From Hirudo medicinalis (Eukaryota; Annelida; Clitellata; Hirudinida; Hirudinidae): a DNA stretch of 64,000 bases. The notes under the pieces were generated by a model. The model searched no databases. It saw nothing but the letters and a program-made list of their open reading frames with translations, and had not been told where the DNA came from. The DNA lies in the NCBI GenBank assembly GCA_011800805.1, contig MPNW01000200.1, forward strand, positions 3,922 to 67,921, read 5' to 3'. Positions within the stretch are counted from its first letter, which is position 1; the number at the start of each line of letters is the position of its first letter. The translations under genes and the position numbers were made by a program. Shown here piece after piece: positions 20,748 to 31,084 of the stretch.

Positions 20748-21137
20748 TTTAAAATGTTGCAACCAACCCGGAGCCATCAAATGACTTTGATGCAAACTTT
20801 CTTTGATCAGGGTGATTTGCAATAAAACAACTGGAGGCATTTTCAAGTTAAATTTCTTAGCCAGTTTATGACAACAATAAATGTTAAATTAAATCAAAAT
20901 TGTTCGCTAAACTAACGAAGTTATTTAACACAAATATTAACTTCTCACTGCCGAAATCAAAAACATCGTCTACCAAACATAAATTTGAAACTTCCACCAA
21001 ACAAATTAGTTTGTAGACATAAAAACAATCCTATACAAGTTAGGCTAGTTTATTTTACGCTAAAATATTGTAGCGCTCATACACATACGCTACTGCAACC
21101 TAACTCTGTTGCATTTAGTCCCGGTCTCCCCAGTAAC

Positions 21138-21143
21138 TTTTAA
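21138..21143 (-). terminator. Probable poly(A) signal of the DEAH-RBR gene
   Basis: ATTAAA on the minus strand about 70 bp past the stop codon, 5 bp outside the pogo end. A canonical AATAAA follows at 21054-21049, inside the transposon. Confidence 0.45.
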
Positions 21144-21213
21144 TTAAAAACAAAAATGTGATTAGTGTTTTATGAAAGTAATGCATTAAATAAGTCAAAA
21201 AAAAGTGTTCTCT

Positions 21214-24200
21214 TCAAATATTGAAATAGACACCTTGATGAGCAGAATGCATGTGTTCATAACATTTTTGACTGGTCTCAAAGGTCATCTTGCACTTCCA
21301 ACATATGTGTATCTTACAAGCAAGACATTCAACATGATTGCACCCTCCATTTTTCTCAATCCCAGAGCTACAGCTTGGGCAGATATTTCGGTTTTGGGTA
21401 TCCTCATCTAGCCAAGATTTCAGTTCTCTTTCTTCTTTTTCACTGAAGACTTTGTTGACTTCACAAATCATGCTTGAATGACTTTCAGATCCACAAAACC
21501 GGCAGAGTTTCAACCCACATTCACTGCACGTCAGTTCACTTTCACACGAAGTTTCTTTAACTTGTAAAAGACTCCTGGCTTCACAATTTTTTATCGAGAA
21601 AACAGTTGGACAATCAGGAGTTGGGCAAAATTTATAACGATTTGGATTTCTTGATTGCAAACATTTTAAAGCAACTTGCTTGAGTCTGGAAAACTCAGAG
21701 TCGAGAGAGATAAGATTCTGCACATCATGGATCATGAAAGGCTGATTGCAATTTTCAATCACACAATGCATTGGAATAATCATTTGTTCAATGTTGCTCT
21801 TGATGAGTTGTTTTGCACAACTATTGCAGTAAATGTGACCACAGGATTCAGAAACAAAGTGATTGTCTCTTTGAACATCACTTAAACAAATTGGGCATTC
21901 TCCAATGATATTTGGTTCAATTTTAACATTATTTCTAACAAGTTGGACTGCAACATCATTCAAGGTCTGTATGAGTTTGTCATAAGCTTCATCAGATCCT
22001 TCAATTTTGATCACATGATTCTTAAGAATGAGTCTCACACTTTCGGCCATGCAAATTTCTTTCAAACCCTTTTCAACATCACATCCATAGTTCAAAATGA
22101 TTTGTTTCATTAAACCTTTTGGATATTCAGGATTTCTTAGTGAGACCTGCCTTAAGGCATATTTCTGCTTTAGAGGAATGGCTTGCCTCAGTTGTTCTTT
22201 TGTTAACTCAATATTCTTTCTGGAACCATATATTGTCAAGCATTTTTGGTGCTCATCAAATTTGATGCAAGTGTTGATGCTCGAAACATGCTTCTTGTCT
22301 AGATGATGAAGAGATTCAAAAAATTCAGTTTTCCATGGCAAACCACTCAAAAAAGGGCTCATCTCCTGTTTTACAAGGTCATAATCTAAAACTGTTTTGG
22401 TTTCTATCACAGTTCTGAAATCTTTATTTTGTTTTGAGGGTTCTTTGACATTCCTTGTTACATCATGTAGCAAGTTCTGAAGACCATCATACTTTTCATC
22501 CACTTCAGTTTTTAGTTTATTATAAATATTTGGAGGAGTGTAAAATGTTACTTTCAAATCTAATCTTGCAAACAAATAGTTATCAAAAGAATCATTAATG
22601 TTAGCTACTATTCTCTCAGCTTCTTCTGAATTATAAAATGCTATAAATGCAACAAGGTTATAGTCTTCAGGCCTTGGTTCCTTGAAAGTTATCCTATAAG
22701 AACTTGAATCCATATCCAAATACTTGGCAAGGCATTGTTTAAATAACTTTCTGTGCCTTTCACTTTCAATTTCACCTGGTGGTGGATTGCGAACTATTCG
22801 GACAAATTTTATTTTATTATGGAATTCGCTATTAATTGCACTAAAGAATAGTTCATTAGTTGCCCATTCAGGAGTTTTAAAAACAACAACACTCAAATTA
22901 CTGTTCCTGTCAGCCTTCATTGGAAGAACACAAGTTGTTAACACGAGAGAACCTTCACGCAAAAAAGAGTTCCGACTCAATTCATCATAAAATTGGATAA
23001 AAGATGTCCCTCGTGCTGGTCGCCTAATCTTGGTCACAATCACAGAGTATGAGTTCAAATTTTTTGAAATTGCTCCATAATGTCTTTTTGCCTTGCCTCC
23101 ATATTTTAAAAATCTTCCAGCATGTATTGGGTCATTAAAAGTCAAAATCCACTTATTCTCATCATCCAAAAATTTCACAAACTCTAACCTTCCTTCCTGT
23201 TCGTATTTCCTCATATGCATAAGCAATTTAGGGCAGTTTTCTATTTCAACTTCTAAGAATTCATTGTTCATCAACAATGCTATGATTCTCATTCCTTGAA
23301 TCATAACAAATCTGATTTCACTTGTTGGCAAGATGGGTTTTATCAAAAGTTCCTTAGACAAGATCTCCTTCATTAAATTGATTTCCTCAAGTGCAATCTT
23401 GAAAGATTCATTAATAAAAAGAGTAGAAGCAAAGAGAAAAAGATGAGGCACAGAATTCAATTCAAGGAAAGCACAGATTCTCTTGTCTTTTGAACATATT
23501 TTAGCTTCAATTGCTGACTTATTCTTAGGTGATTCTTTTACAAACAACATTTTCTGAATTCTAGAACCAATGCTAGGCAGTTGTCTCATCTCCAAAGCTA
23601 CAGCATCAATGTCCTCTTGTGAGAACAATTCTTCATAATCCAAGGCTTCTGTTACCCATTCATCCTTTATGTAACTGACATTTAACATGTATTTCTGACT
23701 TGTTGTGAGCAATGATTGAAAGACCACCCATACTGGCATTTGTTCTAAATATGTTAGTGCAGATGATGGATGGATGTGGATGGCCATCTCAGGATCCCTC
23801 ATGATTCTAAAACCCATCTTTCGATGGCCTGTGTATCTTGAAAGGTTGTTGAGAAAACATTTGAACAAAATTTTAGTCAGTCTTTCATTGACATTATCCT
23901 CTTCTAAGAACCTTTTTTCAATTGTCAATCCTAACTGATGCCTGAAGGACTGGATTATTTCTCCTATTAATTCACTCGCTCCTTTTATTCGTTTGGAATT
24001 AATTGAATTCTCAAGACACCATTTAACTCTGCCATTTTGGGGGATTTCTTCCCATTTTTTGTAAACATTGAGTAAAGTAATTAAATCTCCATAATCATCA
24101 CAAAATGAAGTTTTTTTCAAGTCAGAAATAAATTTGTCTTCATTGGATCCTCCTCTAAAAAATATTTGATTCCCAGAGGAACTTAAGGCACATATCACAA

Positions 24201-26154
24201 TGCCTTCATATCCAAGTCCTTCTTCCATGCATGTCAGAGAAAATTTTCCGAGCCTTGGCTCGAGGTTTAGCACTGCAAGTTTTTTTCCAATTTCAGTGAT
24301 GCCATTGACATCAACAGCTCCAATTTCTCTTAAGAGTTGGAGAGCTGCTTGAATCGATGCAAATGGTGGGGCCTCAACAAAATCAAATGCCTCTGGTTCA
24401 CGCACTCCTAGCATCATCAACTTCAACATTGAATGGCCCAAATGAACCCTCAAAATTTCAGGAACAGAGTTTTTCCTCATTTCTTCAAATTCCTCTTTCT
24501 TATAAAGTCTGTAACATTTTCCGGATTCAGTTCTTCCAGCTCGACCCTTTCTTTGATTGGCTGAACTTTGAGTGGTCTTTCCAATCACAAGTGAAGTCAT
24601 GTTTTTAATGCTGTCAAAAACTGCTTCCTTCACGAGCCCTGGATCGATGACGTGACAGATGCCGGGGATAGTAACAGATGTTTCTGCAGCATTTGTGGCA
24701 AAAATAATCTTTCTCAAGCCAGGCTTTGTTGGGAGGAGTACTTCTCTTTGCTGGGCTACCTGAAGTTGTCCATGTAAGGGCAATATTAAGACATTTTGCA
24801 ACTTTTCATTTGATAATTTTCTAACTGCTAGCTCAGTTTCATGAGGAGATGTCAGAAAAACTAATATATCTCCTGGAAGAGTTTCAGAGTTGTGCAGCAA
24901 AGATGCTTTCTTAACTGCATTTGTTAGATAGTCATCATTCTCTGATGTTTCATAAAATGTTTCCACTGGAAATACTCTACCACTAACTTGCAAAACTGGA
25001 GGATTAAAAGATTTGAAAAAGTTGACAAAAACATCTGGGTTTATCGTGGCTGACGTCACAATAAGTTTCAGATCTGGTCTTGCTTTAAGAGACTGTTTTA
25101 TGAAACCCAAGAGAAGATCGGTGTAAATGCTGCGTTCATGAGCTTCATCGAGTATGATACAAGAATATTTGCTGAACATTTCATCAGTTTGGCATTCATT
25201 GAGAAGCATGTGATCAGTCACAAATAAAAGACTTGTATCTTTTGATTTCTTGCAATCCATACCCACCTGATAGCCAACCAACCCACCAACTTTGGCTCTC
25301 ATTTCTTCAGCCACTCGCACAGCAACACTCACGGCAGCCACCTTTCTCGGCTGTGTGCACACTATAATGCGATCTGAAAAACTCCAGGCATCATGAAGAT
25401 ACTGAATGATTTGAGTTGTTTTACCTGAGCCAGTCTCCCCAACTAAGATGACAACCTGATTCTTGGTAACAGAGTTAATGATCTCAGACTTGTGTGCATA
25501 GATTGGAAGAATTGCTTTAAATCTGTTTTCTTCTCTTTGAAAAAGCTTCTCAAGTCTAATGATTTCTTCCCTTGCTTTGATGTTATTCTTTGTGTAGTAA
25601 TTAAGACTTTCCTTTATCAGATTAAATGTGTTGTTGAACTCTTTTCGTTGCTTTTCTAACTCATCAATCTTTTCTTTATAGGTTTCCTGCACCTGCTTTT
25701 TCTTCTCAAACTCATCAATGTTGCAAAAACTTCTTTTGTTTGATCTCTTAGGATTGAGTTTTTCTCTCAATTCAATAATTTTATCATCATGTTCTTTCAA
25801 AAGATGGTTATACTTGGTTGTAATGTGCTCTGCAATGTTTCCTGGTAAATCAATTGGTTCATCAAGAGAAACTCTGAATCTTTGGTCTGTTTCAAAAGAA
25901 TTCAGATCATTCTCAAACTGAATTGCAGATATTTTATCAGGACACTTGATTTTTACCTCAATTTTGTTCACATCAAGATCACTTATGATTACTATATCGT
26001 GACTCAGTTTGTAATCTGAAAGATTTTCCAAATATTCCACAAAGAAATCATGATCATTTAAGATTTTATCAACATTAGTGACGTCCTTTAAAGTTATTTT
26101 CACAAAACATGTGTCCCCATTGCTAACAGGTGCCTTTACAAGAGAATCCTTCAT
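21214..26154 (-). CDS. DEAH-box RNA helicase fused to RING-IBR-RING E3 ubiquitin ligase (DEAH11/12-like)
   Basis: A single uninterrupted frame of 1646 residues. N-terminal 215: unrecognised, with a charged probable coiled coil (about 115-210). Helicase core: Walker A GETGSGKTTQ (239-248), Ia TQPRKVAA (267), DEAH (336-339), SAT (368-370), motif V ATNAAETSVTI (486), motif VI QRKGRAGRT (534). HA2/OB-type region follows, to about 840. Residues 850-1400 are poorly conserved, possibly RRM/KH-like folds. RING1 starts at C1420/C1423 (CPICLSDV), the IBR covers about 1510-1563, and RING2 starts at C1592; the catalytic Cys of RBR ligases corresponds to C1605 in NGGCNH. Plants call this architecture DEAH11/DEAH12; similar proteins occur in marine invertebrates. 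All key residues are intact. RNA-dependent ATPase plus ubiquitin transfer is inferred; substrates are unknown. ATG at 26154 fits the upstream AT-rich DNA. It has no introns, unlike its neighbours. Confidence 0.92.
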   Translation of the reverse strand: MKDSLVKAPVSNGDTCFVKITLKDVTNVDKILNDHDFFVEYLENLSDYKLSHDIVIISDLDVNKIEVKIKCPDKISAIQFENDLNSFETDQRFRVSLDEPIDLPGNIAEHITTKYNHLLKEHDDKIIELREKLNPKRSNKRSFCNIDEFEKKKQVQETYKEKIDELEKQRKEFNNTFNLIKESLNYYTKNNIKAREEIIRLEKLFQREENRFKAILPIYAHKSEIINSVTKNQVVILVGETGSGKTTQIIQYLHDAWSFSDRIIVCTQPRKVAAVSVAVRVAEEMRAKVGGLVGYQVGMDCKKSKDTSLLFVTDHMLLNECQTDEMFSKYSCIILDEAHERSIYTDLLLGFIKQSLKARPDLKLIVTSATINPDVFVNFFKSFNPPVLQVSGRVFPVETFYETSENDDYLTNAVKKASLLHNSETLPGDILVFLTSPHETELAVRKLSNEKLQNVLILPLHGQLQVAQQREVLLPTKPGLRKIIFATNAAETSVTIPGICHVIDPGLVKEAVFDSIKNMTSLVIGKTTQSSANQRKGRAGRTESGKCYRLYKKEEFEEMRKNSVPEILRVHLGHSMLKLMMLGVREPEAFDFVEAPPFASIQAALQLLREIGAVDVNGITEIGKKLAVLNLEPRLGKFSLTCMEEGLGYEGIVICALSSSGNQIFFRGGSNEDKFISDLKKTSFCDDYGDLITLLNVYKKWEEIPQNGRVKWCLENSINSKRIKGASELIGEIIQSFRHQLGLTIEKRFLEEDNVNERLTKILFKCFLNNLSRYTGHRKMGFRIMRDPEMAIHIHPSSALTYLEQMPVWVVFQSLLTTSQKYMLNVSYIKDEWVTEALDYEELFSQEDIDAVALEMRQLPSIGSRIQKMLFVKESPKNKSAIEAKICSKDKRICAFLELNSVPHLFLFASTLFINESFKIALEEINLMKEILSKELLIKPILPTSEIRFVMIQGMRIIALLMNNEFLEVEIENCPKLLMHMRKYEQEGRLEFVKFLDDENKWILTFNDPIHAGRFLKYGGKAKRHYGAISKNLNSYSVIVTKIRRPARGTSFIQFYDELSRNSFLREGSLVLTTCVLPMKADRNSNLSVVVFKTPEWATNELFFSAINSEFHNKIKFVRIVRNPPPGEIESERHRKLFKQCLAKYLDMDSSSYRITFKEPRPEDYNLVAFIAFYNSEEAERIVANINDSFDNYLFARLDLKVTFYTPPNIYNKLKTEVDEKYDGLQNLLHDVTRNVKEPSKQNKDFRTVIETKTVLDYDLVKQEMSPFLSGLPWKTEFFESLHHLDKKHVSSINTCIKFDEHQKCLTIYGSRKNIELTKEQLRQAIPLKQKYALRQVSLRNPEYPKGLMKQIILNYGCDVEKGLKEICMAESVRLILKNHVIKIEGSDEAYDKLIQTLNDVAVQLVRNNVKIEPNIIGECPICLSDVQRDNHFVSESCGHIYCNSCAKQLIKSNIEQMIIPMHCVIENCNQPFMIHDVQNLISLDSEFSRLKQVALKCLQSRNPNRYKFCPTPDCPTVFSIKNCEARSLLQVKETSCESELTCSECGLKLCRFCGSESHSSMICEVNKVFSEKEERELKSWLDEDTQNRNICPSCSSGIEKNGGCNHVECLACKIHICWKCKMTFETSQKCYEHMHSAHQGVYFNI

Positions 26155-26860
26155 TTTTTAATTTTATTCTGAAATGTAAAATAATGATTGTCATTTTTAA
26201 ATTAGATTCATCGTTCTATATACGAACCGTTCGAAAATATCTATGATTAGATCAATCAAATTGAAATCATGAACAATTTGAAATGAGTCCAAATATGCGA
26301 TATTTCAACTAATTTAAATTAACCATAGCATTTACAGCCAATGTTTCGATGCAGCCTGCTGTTGAAATTGTTTGAAGCAAACAAAAGCAATAATTTATTT
26401 AATGAACGTCTAGCTAAATCTGTCAACTTTGATGTGAGCAAACAAAGAACCTAATATAACTATATAACTACAATCTCTACACAACGAAGGTTTCTCCAGA
26501 CATCTAATCTAATCCTCAGCTCGACAAGCTACTCGATGAAATTTTACCAACTTTCGATTGAACCACATAACACTGTTCCAGAACAATTAAAAAACTATTT
26601 CAACACTTAACCTCAACTCCAACAATTCGACCTCTCTAGTTATGCAGAATGTGAAACACAAAATTTCCACTGGCTTAAAAGGCTAAAGCAAAAGAGCATA
26701 GATGATTAGACCACATAATATTCGTCCTATAATATTTATGTACATTTTAACTATAAATTCTTTTTCTTTTATAACAAAAAAAAATTCATTTAAGTTTGTG
26801 AAGTTTTAACTTGTAAAGATATGGACCACGCCCCTGAAGCTCATGAATATTAAGAGAGCT
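26155..26860. other. Intergenic, upstream of the DEAH-RBR gene
   Basis: About 700 bp of AT-rich DNA with no open frame of note. It must hold the helicase promoter unless 5' noncoding exons lie further out; I see no TATA or other box that I would defend. Confidence 0.5.
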
Positions 26861-27150
26861 AATCATTTATGCTCTTTAACTTTTTTCCCTCTGATTCCCT
26901 GTCGGTGCGCTCCGTGGTATGAGTTTTTTAGTACTTCACCGAGGCACTGGCCATTTGGCACTCGGGAATAGACCAGGTGACAACCGGAAAAGACTGGTGA
27001 CAACCTGGACGGGTGACGGCTCGGAGAGACGAGTTTCTCGAATGGACTAGCAGCACGTCGCAACGAACCTCAATTGCTAGTACAACGACTAAAGAAACAT
27101 GCCCTCGGAAGGAGGGAGGATAAAGGACCTTTAGATGAGGACTGGACAAT

Positions 27151-27219
27151 GGCGTACCAGTGAGCAAGTGTAAGTGGCGTACCAGTGAGCAAGTGTAAGT
27201 GGCGTACCAGTGAGCAAGA
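27151..27219 (+). repeat. 25-bp tandem repeat (2.8 copies) at the start of the LINE copy 2 ORF
   Basis: GGCGTACCAGTGAGCAAGTG plus TAAGT, repeated at 27151, 27176 and 27201, immediately before the zinc-finger-like coding piece. Confidence 0.85.
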
Positions 27220-29560
27220 CAGATTATTTCAGACTGAGAGGAGACTTAAGATTCACATTGCAAAGTTAAAATGCGAGAGGGGGGAGAGAAACAGCGTTCT
27301 GATGCAGCTATGCATTCAGGTAAACGCCCAACGATACCGAACTGGATTCACACCACAGTTCCGAGTGCGTTCGAGTTTCCGGCCTCATGGAAGACCCTCC
27401 ACGCGCCAGAATCAAGTTCCCTCGAGGTAGTGATAGGAATGGGTGGGACGGATTGGATGACGATATCAAACGTGATCTTAAGAAAATGTTGAAAAGAGAC
27501 ATTCCATGAAGAGAGATTCCATGAAGTCCTTCACTGGCTGTATTTATGAAAAGTGCTTGGAGAGATTCGGGCTCGTTGCTGAGAAACGGCCCGTCAAACC
27601 GCAAAAATCAAGACGGCCACGTGAGCTTGAGTGATTAAAAGGTGAGAAGAAGGCACTCCGTCGTCGGTGGAAAAGCGCCAAGGAGGATGAGAAAATGGGT
27701 CTTTCAGTGTTGTGGGAAGAGCTAATGGAACGTCTGAGGAACCTTCGCCGTGCTGAGAGTATAAGACATAAGAACTATGATAGAAGGAAACCTCTTAGGA
27801 GGTTTTTCAATGATCCATACAGGTATGGGAAAGCGCTGCTCGACCCTCCGAAATCAGGAGAGCTTAGAGTGGATAGGGGCGAACTGGAGGAACACCTCAC
27901 GAATACGTAGTGACGACCTTCGTCACATCCCTCTTCAAGTCTCTTCAAGTGAGACGAGACATTCCAAAGGTGCCTCTTCCTAGCAACATTTTTAGCCTGG
28001 CATCTCCGTCGCTTGAAGAAGTTAGGCAAGTTATTAGAAAAGCTAGGAAACGTTCGGCGCCAGGACCCAATGGAGTTCCGTACCTTTTGCATAAAAGATG
28101 CCCGAAAGTGCTGTACTTGCTCAACTCCCTCATCGAAAAAGCATGGCAGTCAGGCAGGGTAGACGATGAGTTGAAAGTAGCTGAAGGCGCATAGCCTAAG
28201 CCAATTTAGACCCATATCGATACTAAATGTAGAAGGAAAGGTATTTTTTCCGTCATTGCGTCTTTGGCTCACTGAATATGTGTTGTCCAACAAGTACATG
28301 GATTCAATCCAGAAGGGAGGTGTTCCAGGCGTGCCTGGCTACGTCGAGCACTCCTCCATGATTTGGGAGGCTATTCAGAGAGTTAAGAGGCGTCGACTGA
28401 GTTTGCACTTTGTGTGGCTCGACTTGGCGAATGCGTACAGATCGGTGCCACACCTACTCATATGGAAGACGTTGGAGACTCATCATGTGTCGCGTCACGT
28501 AGTTCAAATTATTCAGACGTATTTTGACGAGTTCGTGATGAGATTCTCCATCAAGACGTACACAACAAAATGGGTTCCTCTAGAGGTAGGTATTGCAATG
28601 GGGTGCGCGATATCCCTCTCCATTTTCGTACTAGCGATGCAACTTCTACTCAACGCATTTGGGTCTAATGTCTAATGGGTCTAAGAGGTGCACTTAGGTA
28701 AGGGTTTGTACATGCCTTCGTTGAAGGCGTTCATGAATGACACCACCCTAGATTTGAATAGAAGACCGGCAGTCCAGAACACTGGTCTGAGACAGAAGTC
28801 TGGATATGTTCAACAGCCTTTTAGGGTGGTGCCGAATGGCTTCTAAACCTGCAAAATCGAGAAGACTCGCCCTTGTTAAAGGGAAAATTTGCAGCGATAT
28901 CGCGTTTGTTGTAGCGGGGCAACGGGTTCCCATAGTCTCCAAGGAACCTAGGTCGTGTTTTTAATGATTCCCTCACCGATAAAAACGACAGTCAGACAAG
29001 CTGTTGAGGGGTTGCAGGTAATCGGAGAGGCACCATTGCATGGAAGGTTCAAGGTATGGTTGTTCCAGTTTGTGCTTCTTCCAAGGCTGCTGTCATTGAC
29101 GATCTATGAGATCGTCTTGCCCACAGTTGAAGGGCTAGAGAAGAAAGTCAACATATGCTTCAGATCATGGCTTGGGATACCTCCAGGGATGCCATCTGTT
29201 GCCCTCTATAATAAGAGCGCAAAGTTAAGGCTACCTCTGAGATCAATAGTGAAGGAGTACTAGGTCTCCAAAATAAGAACGCAGTGGATATTAAACAACT
29301 TTGCGGACATCAAGATCCACGAAGTTAAACCATTGATAAAAACAAAAAAAAAGTTTAAAGCACAGGATGAGATCGATGAGTCAGTTTCGGAACTGACGTT
29401 TGAGGAAATGCGAGGTCCTATTTAGACGGGCCGTCATGCTATAGGATGGAACCACTTCGCAAAATGGTCAGAGTCCTGCTCAGCGGTTAGAGCGGGGCTT
29501 ATAATCCAAGAGAGAAGGAGGGAAATACTCTGACGAAAGATCTGGATAGCGGATTTCGGT
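27200..29560 (+). pseudogene. R2-like ORF: zinc finger, reverse transcriptase, C-terminal module
   Basis: Pieces in order: QTERRLKIHIAKLKC (27240-27290), like the zinc finger of R2-group proteins; RRFFNDPYRYGKALLDPPKS (about 27800-27860); ARKRSAPGPNGVPYLLHK (RT fingers, 28045); QKGGVPGVPGYVEHSSMIWE (28310); VWLDLANAYRSVPHL (motif A, 28410); GIAMGCAISLSIFVLAM (motif B, 28590); AFMNDTTLDL (motif C, 28728), where the first catalytic Asp is Asn; and LLPRLL...LTIYEIVL to RLPLRSIVKEY (29070-29262). Stops and frameshifts lie between most pieces. The altered motif C alone would abolish polymerase activity. Confidence 0.82.
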
Positions 29561-30734
29561 TAAAGTTAATGCCCATTGAAGTTGGGGTTGGGGTTTGGTT
29601 GGGAAGTCGGCCTACACGTTTCTCACTCAAATCGGTTTGTCGAGCCGGGAAAGAACTAAGGCTCTGACAAAAATGTCGGATGCCGAGGAGGCGGCGTCAT
29701 GCTGGATTTTGGAGACGAGAGGACGTAAGCCTTGCTAAGAAAGGAGAGAATGAGGTTTGGTTGTTGAAGAGATGGCGCGCGCATTCGCAAAATGACGCGA
29801 ATGAGCGTTTATATTGCGACATATGCGCGACCGGTTAGGCGACCGCTTCAAAGAAAATGTAACGCTCAGTTTGCATTGTATCGATGTGCAAAGGTCGTCA
29901 TGAGTCTTTAGTCGATAACCATATAATGGGTGATGTTCTGTAGATGGTTTAAGTAGGGTAATAACCGACAGGGACACCAGCCTGATCAACGGGTGTGGCC
30001 CCCTGAGAACGTAAGGAGTTTGGGCCGAAACGTTCGTTGATGATTCCCTGTCGGTGCGCTCCGTGGTAGTTTCTTAGTACCCTAGCTTTAGCCGGCTTAA
30101 AATAGCCGGATTGTTACTAGCTTATCCTTGACAATTGCCTCAAAAATGTTATTCTAGTGAAAATAGCTTTGTTTAACAGAGTTCCCTCTGTGCTGTGCGC
30201 AAAAAATTCCTTAAAAATGTTATTTTTTAGTTTGTTATTTTTATTAAATTCATACAAAGGAATACATTTTGTGGCACTAGTTTACTAATTATTGTCAGTG
30301 CGATATCTTTGCTCGAAGCACGCCCGTCACTTTCTATTGCTTGGAAAGAGGTCAAAATAATAAGAGAAATTGAAACTTCAATGAGAACTCTACTGGTCAA
30401 CAATGTCGATGGACCTGCCGTAAAGCGTCGCAGGGCGAACTGATAATTTGACGAGGGAACTGGCTCCTGATCTAAGTCTTTGTCTTCCGCCTTCCCGGGT
30501 TGTGTTCAGCACGAGTGAAACACAGGTAAGACGATGAGTGACCTAGGAAATACAAGAGTAGATATCTTGTAGTCAATTCTTTGTCAAATGCGAAGCCAAT
30601 GACTGTGGAGAAGTAGAGTGACATGATTATATTTTCTTCTGTTGAAAATTTTATCTTTGCAGCTGTTGTTGATAAAACGCTGAAATTACTCGAGGCGACG
30701 TGAACCTTTGAGTTGAGTTGTTCTAAGGGCCTAA

Positions 30735-30905
30735 GGGTTCTAAGGATCTAAGGGGACATGTGCCCAGGGGGCCGCCAGGGTTTAAAAGTATTAAAATTGT
30801 AATAATGACCCTTCTTTTTTGCTTTTCCATTACCAAATGGGCATGACATAGAGGCTCGTGGCCGCTGTGCCTAGGGCCCGAAATTTCTGTGCGTCGGCGG
30901 CCCTG
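30735..30905 (-). mobile_element. hAT-like MITE, copy 4
   Basis: On the minus strand it begins CAGGGCCGCCGACGCACAG at 30905, runs through TTTCGGGCCCTAGGCACAGC and AATGGAAAAGCAAAAAAG, and ends near GGCCCCCTGGGCAC. It is the longest copy of the family seen at 15065, 16573 and 18537. Confidence 0.6.
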
Positions 30906-31084
30906 GTTGTCGTAGTCACTTTATCAGGAGAGAATCAGGACTAATCAGTTATAAGAAACTTTAAGTTAGCCGTTAATGGTTAAGATTTATTTATATGAAG
31001 TGCCTGGTGCAGGTTTTTTTTAAGGCTCACGTTAAATTTTAATTACACTAAATCTTAAATAAATTTTTCCGCTATATTTCACTA

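Larger units (their letters stand above)
18579..21133 (-). mobile_element. pogo/Tigger-like DNA transposon copy B, interrupted by a LINE
   Basis: Bounded by GGGGAGACCGGGGTTGG at 18579 and the inverted TAGTCCCGGTCTCCCC ending at 21133, with a matching subterminal TTGCA. It encodes a decayed transposase on the minus strand (18835-19200). The 1283-bp LINE at 19465-20747 sits inside it; taking that out leaves an element of about 1.3 kb. No TA duplication is evident at these ends, so the limits are those of the terminal motif. Confidence 0.65.
26892..30068 (+). mobile_element. R2-like non-LTR retrotransposon, nearly full length, inactive (LINE copy 2)
   Basis: About 3.2 kb with the same protein order as copy 1: an N-terminal zinc-finger-like piece, RT, then the C-terminal module. 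Both ends carry the same 28-bp sequence (26892-26919 and 30041-30068), and similarity extends a further 12-15 bp with a small indel. The 3' region (29990-30068) aligns with 2200-2300 of copy 1, including GGGCCGAAACGTT and AACGTAAGGAG. The element is GC-richer than its flanks and lies between the helicase and kindlin genes. Confidence 0.8.

Noticed and set aside
22724..24608. Several plus-strand frames inside the helicase gene
   Set aside because: Shadows of the strong minus-strand DEAH-RBR frame; no similarity of their own.
26463..26620. GC-poor stretch upstream of the helicase as 5' exons
   Set aside because: Frames are closed and the single long ORF already begins with a plausible ATG.
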